From the NCBI RefSeq assembly GCF_011801125.1, contig NZ_CP046171.1, positions 5,208,001-5,272,000 of the forward strand: DNA of 64,000 nt, given 5' to 3'. Below the pieces are notes generated by a model, which had not been told where the DNA came from, ran no database searches, and saw nothing but the letters and a program-made list of their open reading frames with translations. Positions 53,390-62,237 of this stretch are shown in pieces. The number at the start of each line of letters is the position of its first letter. Position 1 is the first letter of the stretch. The position numbers were made by a program, and so were the translations under genes. The stretch comes from Nocardia brasiliensis (GTDB lineage: Bacteria > Actinomycetota > Actinomycetes > Mycobacteriales > Mycobacteriaceae).

Positions 53390-55642
53390 TCAGACCAGTT
53401 CGGGCACGACCCGCTGGCCCGCCGCGTCGTCGATGTGCGCCAGGCCCTGCTCGGTCACCTCGATGACCCGCCCGCTGGCAATATCGAAGAACAGGCCGGA
53501 CACAGTGACCCCGCGCTCCTCCACCGCCCTGCGCACGGCCGGGTGCCGTCGCAGGTTCTCCACCTGCACCGCGACGTTCACCATGCTCAACTGATCGACC
53601 TCGTTGAACCCGGCGCGCGCCGCCGCCGTCGCCACCGGGTGGCCCCGGTGCATCCGGTCCAGGCTCGGCCGCGCGTGCGTGAGCCACTTGTCGATCTCCG
53701 GGCCGGTCTGCGCACCCGTGTGCAAGGCCATCATCGCGCCGCACGAGGAGTGCCCGCAGACCACGATCGAGCGCACGTTCAGCTCCTCCAGCGCGAAGAC
53801 CAGCGCCGCGTCGACCGACGGATCGCCGACGGCAGGCACGAGATTGCCCACATTGCGCACGGTGAACAGGTCACCGGGGCCGCTGTTGGTGATCATGTTC
53901 GGCACGATGCGCGAATCGGCGCAGGTCAAGAAGAACGAATCCGGGTCCTGGCTGTGCACCAACTCGTCCAGGTGCGGACGCACCACGTGCGCGTGGCTGC
54001 GGTGGTAGGCCGCGACACCCGCCGCGATCGGGTCGTCGTGCTCGTCGCGCCGCCACGGGCCGAGGATGTCGGTCAGCACCGCACGGCCGAAGCTGCGCGA
54101 GGGCGGGCCCGCGGTGGCGTGCGCCATCCTGGCACTGCCGATCTCCACGAAATCGACACTGCCGCCGTTGCTTTCCTGCTGGCGCACCCAATCCTCGATC
54201 GCCTCGAACGCGGCGTGGTCGAGGAAGTCCACGGTCATCTCGACGGTGACGTCGGCATCGGCGGGCACCTTGGCGAACTCCGCGGACAGCTTCGGCAGCG
54301 CGAGGAAGGTGCAGGAGCCGTCGATGGTGACCATCCAGCGCTGTGAGCCCGGGATCTGCCTGGCGGTGATCGCGACGCGCACCACCCGCCACAGCAGCAG
54401 CCCGAACGCCAGCGCGAGGCCGATCAGCACGCCCTCGAGCAGGTTCAGGAACACCACGCCGAGCATGGTGACGACGTAGACGAGCAGATCGCCGGTGCGC
54501 CGGGCCAGCCGGATGTGGGCCAGCTTGACCAACTGGGTGCCGATCACGATCAGCAGGCCGGCCAGCGCCGCCTTCGGAATCTGTTGCACGACAGCGGCCA
54601 GCGCCACCGAGAACACCAGGATCCAGACGCCGTGCAGCACCGAGGAGGCCCGGCTGCGCGCGCCCGCCTGCACGTTGGTGGCGCTGCGCACGATCACGCC
54701 GGTCACCGGCAACCCGCCGAGCAGGCCCGACAGCACGTTGGACGTGCCCTGACCGATCATCTCTCGGTCGAAATTGGTGCGCTGACCGGTGTGCATCTTG
54801 TCCACCGCGACGGCGGAGAGCAGGCTCTCCACGCTCGCGATCAAGGCGATGGTGATGATCATCAGCACCACGGCCGACCAGTCGCCGCGCGGCAGTTCCG
54901 GCAGGCCGATCGCGTCGAACAGCGAGCCGTTCAATACGATTCGCTCCGCGCCGGTGGGCAGCACAATGGCGAGCAGGGTGCCGCCGACGACCGCGACCAG
55001 CGGTCCCGGCACCACCCGCACCTTGGCGGGCATGTACTTCCAGCCGAGCATGATCGCGATCACCACGGCGCCGATGAACGCGTCGCCGCCGTGCAGCGAC
55101 ATCAGCTGCCCGGGCAGCTGGGTGATGTTCTTCCACGCGGAACTGTGCGACGAACCGCCGAGCAGCACATGAATCTGCTGCAACGCGATGGTGATACCGA
55201 TGCCGGCGAGCATCGCGTGCACCACCACCGGGGCGACGGCAAGCGCGGCGCGCGCGACCCGGCTCAAGCCGAACAGGATCTGCAGCACACCGGCCGCGAC
55301 AACGATGAAACCTGTTGTTTTCCAGCCGAATTGGGTGATCGACTCGGCGATCACGACGGTGAGACCGGCGGCCGGGCCGCTCACCTGAAGAATAGAACCG
55401 CCGACCAGACCGGCGACGACGCCACCGATCACGGCGGCGATGAGACCCGCCATGACCGGCGCACCGGAGGCGAGGGCGATGCCGAGGGACAGCGGCAGCG
55501 CGACCAGGAAGACCACGATCGAGGCGGGCACGTCATGGCGCAGGATCGATTGGACACGCTCGGACATCTGTCCGGAACTTCGATCCGAGCCCGCGGGGAC
55601 TGGTGGTGACATCGGTGGGGCCAAATCGTTATCGATAGCCAT
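53390..55642 (-). CDS. SulP transporter - beta-carbonic anhydrase fusion (copy 1)
   Basis: 750 residues. SulP anion transporter (residues ~35-420, about 10-12 helices): HDVPASIVVFLVALPLSLGI, VSGPAAGLTVVIAESI, LLSAVAVDKMHTGQRTNFDR, ELIGQG-like EMIGQGTSNVLSG. A STAS-like linker (TFLALPKLSAEFAKVPADAD, ~445-490) follows, then a beta-carbonic anhydrase domain with zinc ligands in FFLTCADSRIVPN and VCGHSSCGAM. Such fusions (M. tuberculosis Rv3273 type) are thought to couple bicarbonate transport to CO2/bicarbonate conversion. Promoter region shares a 19-bp motif with copy 2. AAGGAG SD. Confidence 0.92.
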   Translation of the reverse strand: MAIDNDLAPPMSPPVPAGSDRSSGQMSERVQSILRHDVPASIVVFLVALPLSLGIALASGAPVMAGLIAAVIGGVVAGLVGGSILQVSGPAAGLTVVIAESITQFGWKTTGFIVVAAGVLQILFGLSRVARAALAVAPVVVHAMLAGIGITIALQQIHVLLGGSSHSSAWKNITQLPGQLMSLHGGDAFIGAVVIAIMLGWKYMPAKVRVVPGPLVAVVGGTLLAIVLPTGAERIVLNGSLFDAIGLPELPRGDWSAVVLMIITIALIASVESLLSAVAVDKMHTGQRTNFDREMIGQGTSNVLSGLLGGLPVTGVIVRSATNVQAGARSRASSVLHGVWILVFSVALAAVVQQIPKAALAGLLIVIGTQLVKLAHIRLARRTGDLLVYVVTMLGVVFLNLLEGVLIGLALAFGLLLWRVVRVAITARQIPGSQRWMVTIDGSCTFLALPKLSAEFAKVPADADVTVEMTVDFLDHAAFEAIEDWVRQQESNGGSVDFVEIGSARMAHATAGPPSRSFGRAVLTDILGPWRRDEHDDPIAAGVAAYHRSHAHVVRPHLDELVHSQDPDSFFLTCADSRIVPNMITNSGPGDLFTVRNVGNLVPAVGDPSVDAALVFALEELNVRSIVVCGHSSCGAMMALHTGAQTGPEIDKWLTHARPSLDRMHRGHPVATAAARAGFNEVDQLSMVNVAVQVENLRRHPAVRRAVEERGVTVSGLFFDIASGRVIEVTEQGLAHIDDAAGQRVVPELV

Positions 55643-55791
55643 GACTTCTCCTTCGCCGAACCCGGTCCGGAGACCGAGGTCGGTTGACGATCAAATGTCC
55701 AGCAGGGCAAGCGACCGCGAACCGGCATTCTCGCGGTGAAGCAGTGTCCCGACACGGCACCGGGTCGGGATGTAAACCGAATCAAGATTAT

Positions 55792-55810
55792 TAGTAAAGA
55801 CTTAGCAAAG
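55792..55810. promoter_or_regulatory. shared 19-bp motif upstream of SulP-CA copy 1
   Basis: TAGTAAAGACTTAGCAAAG, 150 bp upstream of the copy 1 start, matches 58274-58292 (TAGTAAAGACTTCGCAAAG) at 18 of 19 bases in otherwise unrelated, AT-rich DNA. Probably a common regulator or promoter site. Confidence 0.6.
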
Positions 55811-55850
55811 CCTGAGAACCGCGCAAACTATGCGTAAATTCGCAGTTCCC
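55808..55850 (-). terminator. hairpin after SulP-CA copy 2
   Basis: CCTGAGAACCGCG (55808-55820) pairs with CGCAGTTCCCAGG (55838-55850) with two G-U or mismatched positions. It lies 58 bp after the copy 2 stop and overlaps the copy 1 upstream motif edge. Confidence 0.45.
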
Positions 55851-55908
55851 AGGCCTATGGCCTGTCTCACAACGTTGCGAAGACAGGTATCGCGGGCTCG
55901 CCCGGGAA

Positions 55909-58140
55909 TCACACCGGCTGTGCGGCGACACGGCGCCCCTCGTCGTCGAACTCCGCGATGCCGTCCACCGTCACCTCGATCACCCGGGCGGTGGCCAGAT
56001 CGAAGAACAGACCCGACACCGCGACGCCGCGCTCCTCGATCCCCTGCCGGACGGCGGGATGGGCGTGCAACGTCTCGAGCTGCACCGCGACGTTCACCAT
56101 GCCGAGCTGATCCACCGCACCGAACCCGGCCAGCGCCGCCGCCTCGGCCACCGGATGCCCCAACCGGTAGCGCTCGAGGCTGGGCCGGGCGTAGGCCAGC
56201 CAATCCCCCAGACCCGGCCCGGTCCGCACGTCGCGATACAGCGCCTCCATCGCGCCGCAGCCGGAATGCCCGCAGACCACCACCGCGCGCACGTCCAGCT
56301 TCTCCAACGCGTAGATCAGCGCGGCCTCCACCGAAACGTCGCTGCTCGCGGTGGGCACCAGATTGCCCACATTGCGCACGGTGAACAGGTCACCGGGGCC
56401 GCTGTTGGTGATGACGTTCGGCACGACGCGCGCGTCGGCGCAGGTCAAGAAGAACGTGTCGGCGTCGGGACGATGCCGCAGGCCCGCCAGGTGCGGCCGC
56501 ATCAGGTGCGCGTGCCCGCGGTGATAGGCGGCGATGCCCGCCGCGATCGGGTCTTCCCGGTTGCCGGTCCGGCGCCACGGCCCGATCGCCTGATCGAGGA
56601 CCTTCCTGGAGTGACCGCGCTCGGGCGGCCCCGCAATCGCCGTGGCCATCCTGGCGCTGCCGATCTCGACGAATTCGACTGAACCGCCTTCGGTTTCGCG
56701 GCGGGCGGCCCACTCGGTGATCCGTTCATAGGCGGCATGATCGAGGAAGTCCACGGTCATCTCGACGGTGACATCGGCATCGGCGGGCACCTTGGCGAAC
56801 TCCGCGGACAGCTTCGGCAGCGCGAGGAAGGTGCAGGAGCCGTCGATCGTGACCACCCAGCGCCGCGTTCCGGCCACCGGCGCGGCCACGATCGTCACCT
56901 TGACCACCCGCCACAGCAGCAGCGCGAACGAGAGCATCAGCCCGATCACCATGCCCACCAACAGATTCAGGAACACCACGCTCAGTACCGTCGCGACATA
57001 GACGTAGAGTTCGCCGGTGCGCCGGGCCAGTCGGATGTGCGCCAGCTTGACCAATTGCACGCCGATCAGGATCAGCAGCCCCGCCAGCGCCGCCTTCGGG
57101 ATCTGCTGCACCAGCCCGGCGAACGCGACCGCGAACACCAGGATCCAGATCCCGTGCAGCACGGTCGCGGCCCTGGTCTGCGCGCCCGCGTTGGCGTTGG
57201 TGATGCTGCGGACGATCACCGCCGCGATCGGCAGACCGCCGAGCAGGCCGGAGACGGTGTTGGCGGTGCCCTGACCGATCAGTTCCCGGTCCAGGTTGGC
57301 CGCGCTGCCGGGTCGCAGTTTGTCCACGGCCACCGCCGAGAGCAGGGTCTCCACGCTGGCGATCAGCGCGATGGTCACCATGGTCAGCGCGACCGCCGTC
57401 CAGGTGCCAGATGGCACCGCGGGCAAACCGATCGAGTCGAGCAGCGAACCGTTGAGCACCAGCCGTTCCACGTGCGCGGGCAGGACCAGCGACAGCACGG
57501 TCGCGACCACCACCGCGACCAGCGGGCCGGGCACCGACCGGACCTGGCGCGGCAGGAACCGCCAGCCGACCAGGATGACGATCACCACCAGGCCGATCAC
57601 CAGGTCGCCGCTGTGCACCGACCGCAGCTGGTGCGGCAGCTGCACGAGGCTGTCGAACGAGGAGCTGAGCGAGGCGCCGCCGAGCAGCACGTGCACCTGC
57701 TGCAGGGCGATGATCACGCCGATCCCCGCGAGCAGCGCATGCACCACCACCGGCGCGATGGCCAGCGCGCCCCGCGCTATTCGACTGAGCCCGAACAGGA
57801 TCTGCAACACACCGGCCCCCGCGGTGATGAAACACGTGGCGGCCCAGCCGAAATGGTGCACGCTCTCGGCGACGACCACGGTGAGACTGGCGGTCGGCCC
57901 GCTGACCTGCACCGCGGAACCACCCAGCAGACCGGCGACCACACCGCCGACCACTGCGGCGATCAGCCCGGCGGCGACCGGCGCACCGGAGGCGACCGCG
58001 ACGCCGAGGGAAAGGGGCAGTGCGACAAGGAAAACGACGATCGAAGCGGGCAGATCGTGCCGGCCGATGGTGGCCAGAAAACCAGGTAGAGCGGCAGTGC
58101 GCGGCAACGTCCGTAGTGCGGGATCGGTGTCGGTGGACAT
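55909..58140 (-). CDS. SulP transporter - beta-carbonic anhydrase fusion (copy 2)
   Basis: 743 residues from ATG 58140 (MSTDTDPALRTLPRTAALPG), with AAGGAGAAAT upstream. It has the same architecture as the neighbouring copy: HDLPASIVVFLVALPLSLGV, VSGPTASLTVVVAESVHHFG, LLSAVAVDKLRPGSAANLDR, STAS-like linker, and carbonic anhydrase with FFLTCADARVVPN and VCGHSGCGAM. The zinc ligands and Asp-Arg dyad remain, with Ser to Ala in CADAR. The two proteins are clearly tandem duplicates. The C-terminal ends (RVIEVTVDGIAEFDDEG) are conserved too. Confidence 0.92.
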   Translation of the reverse strand: MSTDTDPALRTLPRTAALPGFLATIGRHDLPASIVVFLVALPLSLGVAVASGAPVAAGLIAAVVGGVVAGLLGGSAVQVSGPTASLTVVVAESVHHFGWAATCFITAGAGVLQILFGLSRIARGALAIAPVVVHALLAGIGVIIALQQVHVLLGGASLSSSFDSLVQLPHQLRSVHSGDLVIGLVVIVILVGWRFLPRQVRSVPGPLVAVVVATVLSLVLPAHVERLVLNGSLLDSIGLPAVPSGTWTAVALTMVTIALIASVETLLSAVAVDKLRPGSAANLDRELIGQGTANTVSGLLGGLPIAAVIVRSITNANAGAQTRAATVLHGIWILVFAVAFAGLVQQIPKAALAGLLILIGVQLVKLAHIRLARRTGELYVYVATVLSVVFLNLLVGMVIGLMLSFALLLWRVVKVTIVAAPVAGTRRWVVTIDGSCTFLALPKLSAEFAKVPADADVTVEMTVDFLDHAAYERITEWAARRETEGGSVEFVEIGSARMATAIAGPPERGHSRKVLDQAIGPWRRTGNREDPIAAGIAAYHRGHAHLMRPHLAGLRHRPDADTFFLTCADARVVPNVITNSGPGDLFTVRNVGNLVPTASSDVSVEAALIYALEKLDVRAVVVCGHSGCGAMEALYRDVRTGPGLGDWLAYARPSLERYRLGHPVAEAAALAGFGAVDQLGMVNVAVQLETLHAHPAVRQGIEERGVAVSGLFFDLATARVIEVTVDGIAEFDDEGRRVAAQPV

Positions 58141-58273
58141 ATTTCTCCTTCGCCGGGCGGACGTCGGCCGTCCCGGTTCATCGGTGGAACATGTACTGGC
58201 ATCGAAAGCGAGCAGCGGGCGAAGCTCAACCGCCCGAGGGCGGCAAACCCGGGTGACGCGAAGGTCGGGACAA

Positions 58274-58292
58274 TAGTAAAGACTTCGCAAAG
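58274..58292. promoter_or_regulatory. shared 19-bp motif upstream of SulP-CA copy 2
   Basis: TAGTAAAGACTTCGCAAAG, 134 bp upstream of the copy 2 start; 18/19 match to 55792-55810. Together they suggest co-regulation of the two transporter-anhydrases. Confidence 0.6.
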
Positions 58293-58383
58293 TATATGAA
58301 AAGGTTTCCAACGGAATCATCGGGCACCGTCATCAAATTGTGACCGTGGTCACATGACCTTCTCTTCGTCCGGCAACGCGAAA

Positions 58384-58413
58384 GCCCCTGCCGGACACGC
58401 TGTCCGCAGGGGC
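58384..58413 (-). terminator. terminator of Dabb gene
   Basis: GCCCCTGC and GGACA on the left pair with TGTCC and GCAGGGGC on the right, with one bulged C and a 3-base loop; 17 bp after the Dabb stop. Confidence 0.8.
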
Positions 58414-58430
58414 GTTCGGGGCGGCGGCTG

Positions 58431-58847
58431 TTACTCGCCGTGCTTGCCGGGGGCCGCGCTCCCGAGATATTCGCCGAGATCGGAGACCAGCCTGGTCAGT
58501 TCCGGGTCGCTGGCGTAGCGGCGGCGGTGCAGTTCGGCGATCTTCTTGCCCATCTCCGGGTCCGGGTCGTCGGTGATGTCGAAGGAGGCGAACTTGTCCA
58601 CCAGGGGCAGGCCGACGCGGTCGGTGTTGCGGTGCGCGGGGTGGATCAGGTACTCCCAGTAGCCGTCCAGATCCTCGACGGCGAACACCGCGCCCCACTC
58701 GTATTCGCCACCGAAGTCGGGGCCGACGACGAAGGACTTCACCGCGGGGATGACCCGGCCCTGGTTGCGCAGGCTCTCGAGGGCCTCCTCGATCGCCTCC
58801 GGGGTGGCGTCGGCGCGGAGGGTGAAGCGGTTGCCGTGGTAGATCAT
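58431..58847 (-). CDS. Dabb-family (stress-responsive A/B barrel) protein
   Basis: 138 residues starting MIYHGNRFTLRADATPEAIE. Dimeric alpha/beta-barrel pattern: ALESLRNQGRVIPAVKSFVV, GGEYEWGAVFAVEDLDGYWE, YLIHPAHRNTDRVGLPLVDK. The C-terminus is Gly/Lys-rich. The family includes cyclases and monooxygenase-like enzymes, but this member has no assigned activity. It is 38 bp after the MFS exporter, same strand, so probably one operon: exporter plus A/B-barrel protein. Confidence 0.85.
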   Translation of the reverse strand: MIYHGNRFTLRADATPEAIEEALESLRNQGRVIPAVKSFVVGPDFGGEYEWGAVFAVEDLDGYWEYLIHPAHRNTDRVGLPLVDKFASFDITDDPDPEMGKKIAELHRRRYASDPELTRLVSDLGEYLGSAAPGKHGE

Positions 58848-58885
58848 TTTTTTCCAGCCTTTTCTGTGCGGGGAAATCGGTTGAC

Positions 58886-60076
58886 TTACTTGGCTTTACG
58901 GAACAGCGGCAGGGCGAGGGCCGCGCCCGCGGTCATGGCGAGGCCGGTCCAGAGGAACGCGCCGCCGATGCCGGTCGCTCGGATGAGCGGCTGGACGATG
59001 AGTGGGGAGACGAACTGGCCGAGAAAGATGCCGGTGACCAAGCCGCTGAGGATCCGGCCGCGGGTCGCGGCGGGCGCGAGGTCGCTCAGGCGCAGGTTCA
59101 GATTGGGGACGGCGAGGCCGACACCGAAGCCGCCCACCAGCAGTCCGGCGACCACCTGCGCCACCGCACCGGCGGTGCCGACGAGCACCCAGCCGAAGCC
59201 GAGCAGCGCGACGCTCACAGCGGTGACGGTGCTGGGCGCCCACCGCACTCGAACCGGTGAGAAGGCAAGGGCGCCAAGAACACTGCTCAGGGTCGTGGCC
59301 GCGATCACCATCCCGACCACAGCCGGGCCCGTGCCGAGTTCGGCCAGCAGGAAAGGCAATTGGGTGGGTGCCATGTAGAAGGCGAGGGTCACCAGGAAGG
59401 CGAGCAGATACAGTCCGGCGATCGGGCGAAGGATGTTCGACCGCGACGGACCCGCGTCGACCACACCGGAAGCCTGGTCGCGTCGCTGCTCTCGCAAGGT
59501 GAACAGCGCGAACGGCAGGATCGCGAGGGAGACGGCGTAGATCCAGAACGGCGCCTGCCAATTCGATGCGGCCAGCAATCCGGCCAGCGGCAGGAACATA
59601 ACGCCGCCGATACTGGCGAAAGCCTGTTGCAGCCCGAGGAATGCGGCTCGCTTCGGCCCCTCGAACCAGTCGGTGATCGTGGCGCTGACCGCCGTCATGA
59701 TGCCGCCGACCGCGACACCGACCAGCGCCCGCGTCACCAGCAGCACGCCGATCGAGTCGACGAAGAAGCCTGCGACACCCGCCACGGCGAACAGCGCCAG
59801 GCTGGTGACCAGCAACGGCTTACGCCCGATCCGGTCGGCGATCATGCCCGCCAGCGGCGCGGTGAGGCCGATGGCCAGCGAGGTGATGGTCAGCACCAGC
59901 CGCACCAGCACGTCCGCGCCCGCCACCCCGGCGAAGACCTCCCGCATGGCGGGCAGACTCGGCGCGATGACCGCCGGGGCCATCACGGTCAGCATCGCGG
60001 CGGCCAGCACAGTGGCACGGGCGGTGCGCGCCGGTGCGGCCACCGCCCGAACCCCCTCCTCGATCGCGGCGCTCAT
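58886..60076 (-). CDS. MFS efflux transporter
   Basis: 396 residues with 12 helices. Motif A GMIADRIGRKPLLVTSLALF between TM2 and TM3, motif C-like VGVAVGGIMTAVSATITD, and central loop LREQRRDQASGVVDAGPSR. Drug:proton antiporter-type topology (DHA family). AAGAT-type SD precedes the ATG. The likely partner is the Dabb gene. The substrate is unknown; export of a small molecule is inferred. Confidence 0.87.
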   Translation of the reverse strand: MSAAIEEGVRAVAAPARTARATVLAAAMLTVMAPAVIAPSLPAMREVFAGVAGADVLVRLVLTITSLAIGLTAPLAGMIADRIGRKPLLVTSLALFAVAGVAGFFVDSIGVLLVTRALVGVAVGGIMTAVSATITDWFEGPKRAAFLGLQQAFASIGGVMFLPLAGLLAASNWQAPFWIYAVSLAILPFALFTLREQRRDQASGVVDAGPSRSNILRPIAGLYLLAFLVTLAFYMAPTQLPFLLAELGTGPAVVGMVIAATTLSSVLGALAFSPVRVRWAPSTVTAVSVALLGFGWVLVGTAGAVAQVVAGLLVGGFGVGLAVPNLNLRLSDLAPAATRGRILSGLVTGIFLGQFVSPLIVQPLIRATGIGGAFLWTGLAMTAGAALALPLFRKAK

Positions 60077-60260
60077 GATCTTCTCCTCGATGTCCCGCAG
60101 GGTCGTGCTTCCCTGCCGACATCGACGTTCCCACCCCCACCCGGCCCCTCGCGTCGGTGATTCTCACCTAGATCCACCTACCCGCGGCTCGGCCAATTCG
60201 GCGTGTCGGATGGATAGGCGCCGCATGATGTTCGGTAGGGGCGCTGAGGAGAGTGGGACC

Positions 60261-61361
60261 ATGCCGGAGCACCGCACGACACCACAGCAAGGGACCTATC
60301 TGTGTGACAACGCGGGCGACTCGGCCAGCCGGTTCGGGCTCGGATCAAGCGATCTGGGCATCCCCTATCGTCGCTACGACGGCTCGTGGGGGTACGTCTT
60401 CGGCGATTCCTTCCGCGGGCAGGGGGCGACCGGCGAGTTCATCGGCAGCCCGGTCGTGTTGTACCAGGCCGATTTCGACGCGACCGGACAGACGCCGATC
60501 ACCTTCACCGCGGCCGAACCGCTGCCGACGTGCGCGCAACTGTTCGACTATCAGCACAACGCGGACAACGGTTTCGGCTTCGAGGTCAGTCGCATCCCGA
60601 ACGACGCGATCACGCTCACCGTCGACGGCCGGAACCGGATCTTCATCCAATACACCTCGGTGCACCGGTGGGTGGGACCGCGCAGCCGGGTGGACGGGTC
60701 GCTCATGGCGGGCATCGCCTACTCCGACGACAACGGCGCGAGCTGGCAGGATTTCGAACGCCATTGGCCCGGCGACGGACAGGGCAACACCGGCAGCCTG
60801 GACATGATGTGGTCGTTCGCGGGCGTCGACCCGGACGGCCTGCTGTACGTCTTCAGCAAGGCGTGGAACGGCAGCCATTTCTACGCGGACGATCGCGGTC
60901 GGATCCAGCTGTTCCGTTACCAGCCCGCCGATTTCTTCCGTGGCGATCTCGATGCCCGCGAGCACTGGGTGTACCTGGATCAGACGTGGCAGTGGGTGCC
61001 CGCCGCGCAGGCGGCGCCCTCGTCACTGTTCGGACCGGACAACGGCATCGGCGAGTTCTCGGTGAAACGCATCGGCGAGCTGTATGTGATGAGCTATTTC
61101 GACGTCACGGATTTCAGCATCCGCACCCGCACCGCCCCACGTCCCGACCGGGTCTGGACCGCGCCGAAGACCCAGGTCGTCGGGAGCACGCTGTGGCCGC
61201 CGACGCATTGGTTCCGCCGCAGGCAACCCTTCCCGTACGGCGGGTACCTGCATCCCGGCAGCGCGAGCCCGGAGAACCTGACCCTGCTCATCAGCTCGTG
61301 GGACGGCCAATTGGGCCACCGGCCCTACACCGTCACGCAGTGGTCCGGACTGGCCGCCTGA
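60261..61361 (+). CDS. DUF4185 protein (GH183 endo-D-arabinanase type)
   Basis: 366 residues from ATG 60261, with GAGGAG upstream. Beta-propeller repeats are visible as SDLGIPYRRYDGSWGYVFGD, MAGIAYSDDNGASWQDFERH, MWSFAGVDPDGLLYVFSKAW and YVMSYFDVTDFSIRTRTAPR, with aromatic and acidic residues typical of a glycan-cleaving site. DUF4185 was assigned to glycoside hydrolase family GH183, endo-acting on D-arabinan of mycobacterial cell walls (from memory). No signal peptide is visible, so it may act on imported oligosaccharides. Convergent with a carbohydrate ABC importer 20 bp away. Confidence 0.75.
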   Translation: MPEHRTTPQQGTYLCDNAGDSASRFGLGSSDLGIPYRRYDGSWGYVFGDSFRGQGATGEFIGSPVVLYQADFDATGQTPITFTAAEPLPTCAQLFDYQHNADNGFGFEVSRIPNDAITLTVDGRNRIFIQYTSVHRWVGPRSRVDGSLMAGIAYSDDNGASWQDFERHWPGDGQGNTGSLDMMWSFAGVDPDGLLYVFSKAWNGSHFYADDRGRIQLFRYQPADFFRGDLDAREHWVYLDQTWQWVPAAQAAPSSLFGPDNGIGEFSVKRIGELYVMSYFDVTDFSIRTRTAPRPDRVWTAPKTQVVGSTLWPPTHWFRRRQPFPYGGYLHPGSASPENLTLLISSWDGQLGHRPYTVTQWSGLAA

Positions 61362-61381
61362 TCCGTTGCGGCGCACCGCCT

Positions 61382-62236
61382 TCAGCGCCCGGCGAGACCG
61401 GAGGTGGCGATGCCGCGCACGAAAGCACGCTGGGTGAGCGCGTATACGACCAGCATCGGCGCCAGCATGATCATCGACGCGGCCATGAACACCGGCCAGT
61501 TCGCGGTGTACTGGCCTTGCAGCCAAACCAGGCCGAGATTCAGGGGGGAGATGCTGTCGCGCTGGATCATGATCAATGGCCACAGGAAGTCGTTCCATAC
61601 CGTCACCCAGGTGAGCACGGCGAGCACCAGAACCGCGGGTGTGGTGTGCGGCAACAACACTCGCCAGTACGTCTGCCAGAGCGAACAGCCGTCGAGGATG
61701 GCCGCCTCTTCCAATTCGGCGGGCAGTGTGAGGAAGAACTGCCGCATCAGATAGGTACCGAAGGCGCTGCCGAACAGGCCGGGCACGATCATAGCGAGCG
61801 GACTGTCCACCCAGCCGAACGTACGCATGAGAATGAACTGCGGAATCACGGTGACCGTCAACGGCACCATGAGGGTGCCCAGATAGGCCAGGAATATCGC
61901 GTCGCGCCCGCGAAACGGCAAGCGGGCGAATGCATATCCGGCCAGCGAGCAGAAGAAGACCTGCCCGGCGGTCACCAGCCCCGCATAGAGCACCGTGTTG
62001 AGGAACATTCGCCCGAACGGGACGAACTCGAAGACGAGGCGGTAGTTCGACCCCTGCGGATCGTCGGGCACGAGATCGGTGCCCGTGATCCGGCCCGGCG
62101 GCTGCAGCGAGCCGGCCAGCGCCCACAGGATCGGCAACAGTGCGCACCACGCCATCACCACCAGCGCGAGATAGACCAGCACACCGCGCAGGGTGCGGCG
62201 GGCGATGACGCGCTGATAGCGCGCGGTGGCGGCCAT
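61382..62236 (-). CDS. carbohydrate ABC transporter permease (MalG type)
   Basis: 284 residues with six helices. The EAA loop lies in LEEAAILDGCSLWQTYWRVL (Gly variant DGCS). FLNTVLYAGLVTAGQVFFCS and LMVPLTVTVIPQFILMRTFG match the MalG group. One base separates it from the MalF-type gene. No ATPase gene is in the window; such importers often share a general MsiK-type ATPase. Confidence 0.92.
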   Translation of the reverse strand: MAATARYQRVIARRTLRGVLVYLALVVMAWCALLPILWALAGSLQPPGRITGTDLVPDDPQGSNYRLVFEFVPFGRMFLNTVLYAGLVTAGQVFFCSLAGYAFARLPFRGRDAIFLAYLGTLMVPLTVTVIPQFILMRTFGWVDSPLAMIVPGLFGSAFGTYLMRQFFLTLPAELEEAAILDGCSLWQTYWRVLLPHTTPAVLVLAVLTWVTVWNDFLWPLIMIQRDSISPLNLGLVWLQGQYTANWPVFMAASMIMLAPMLVVYALTQRAFVRGIATSGLAGR

Positions 62237-62237
62237 G

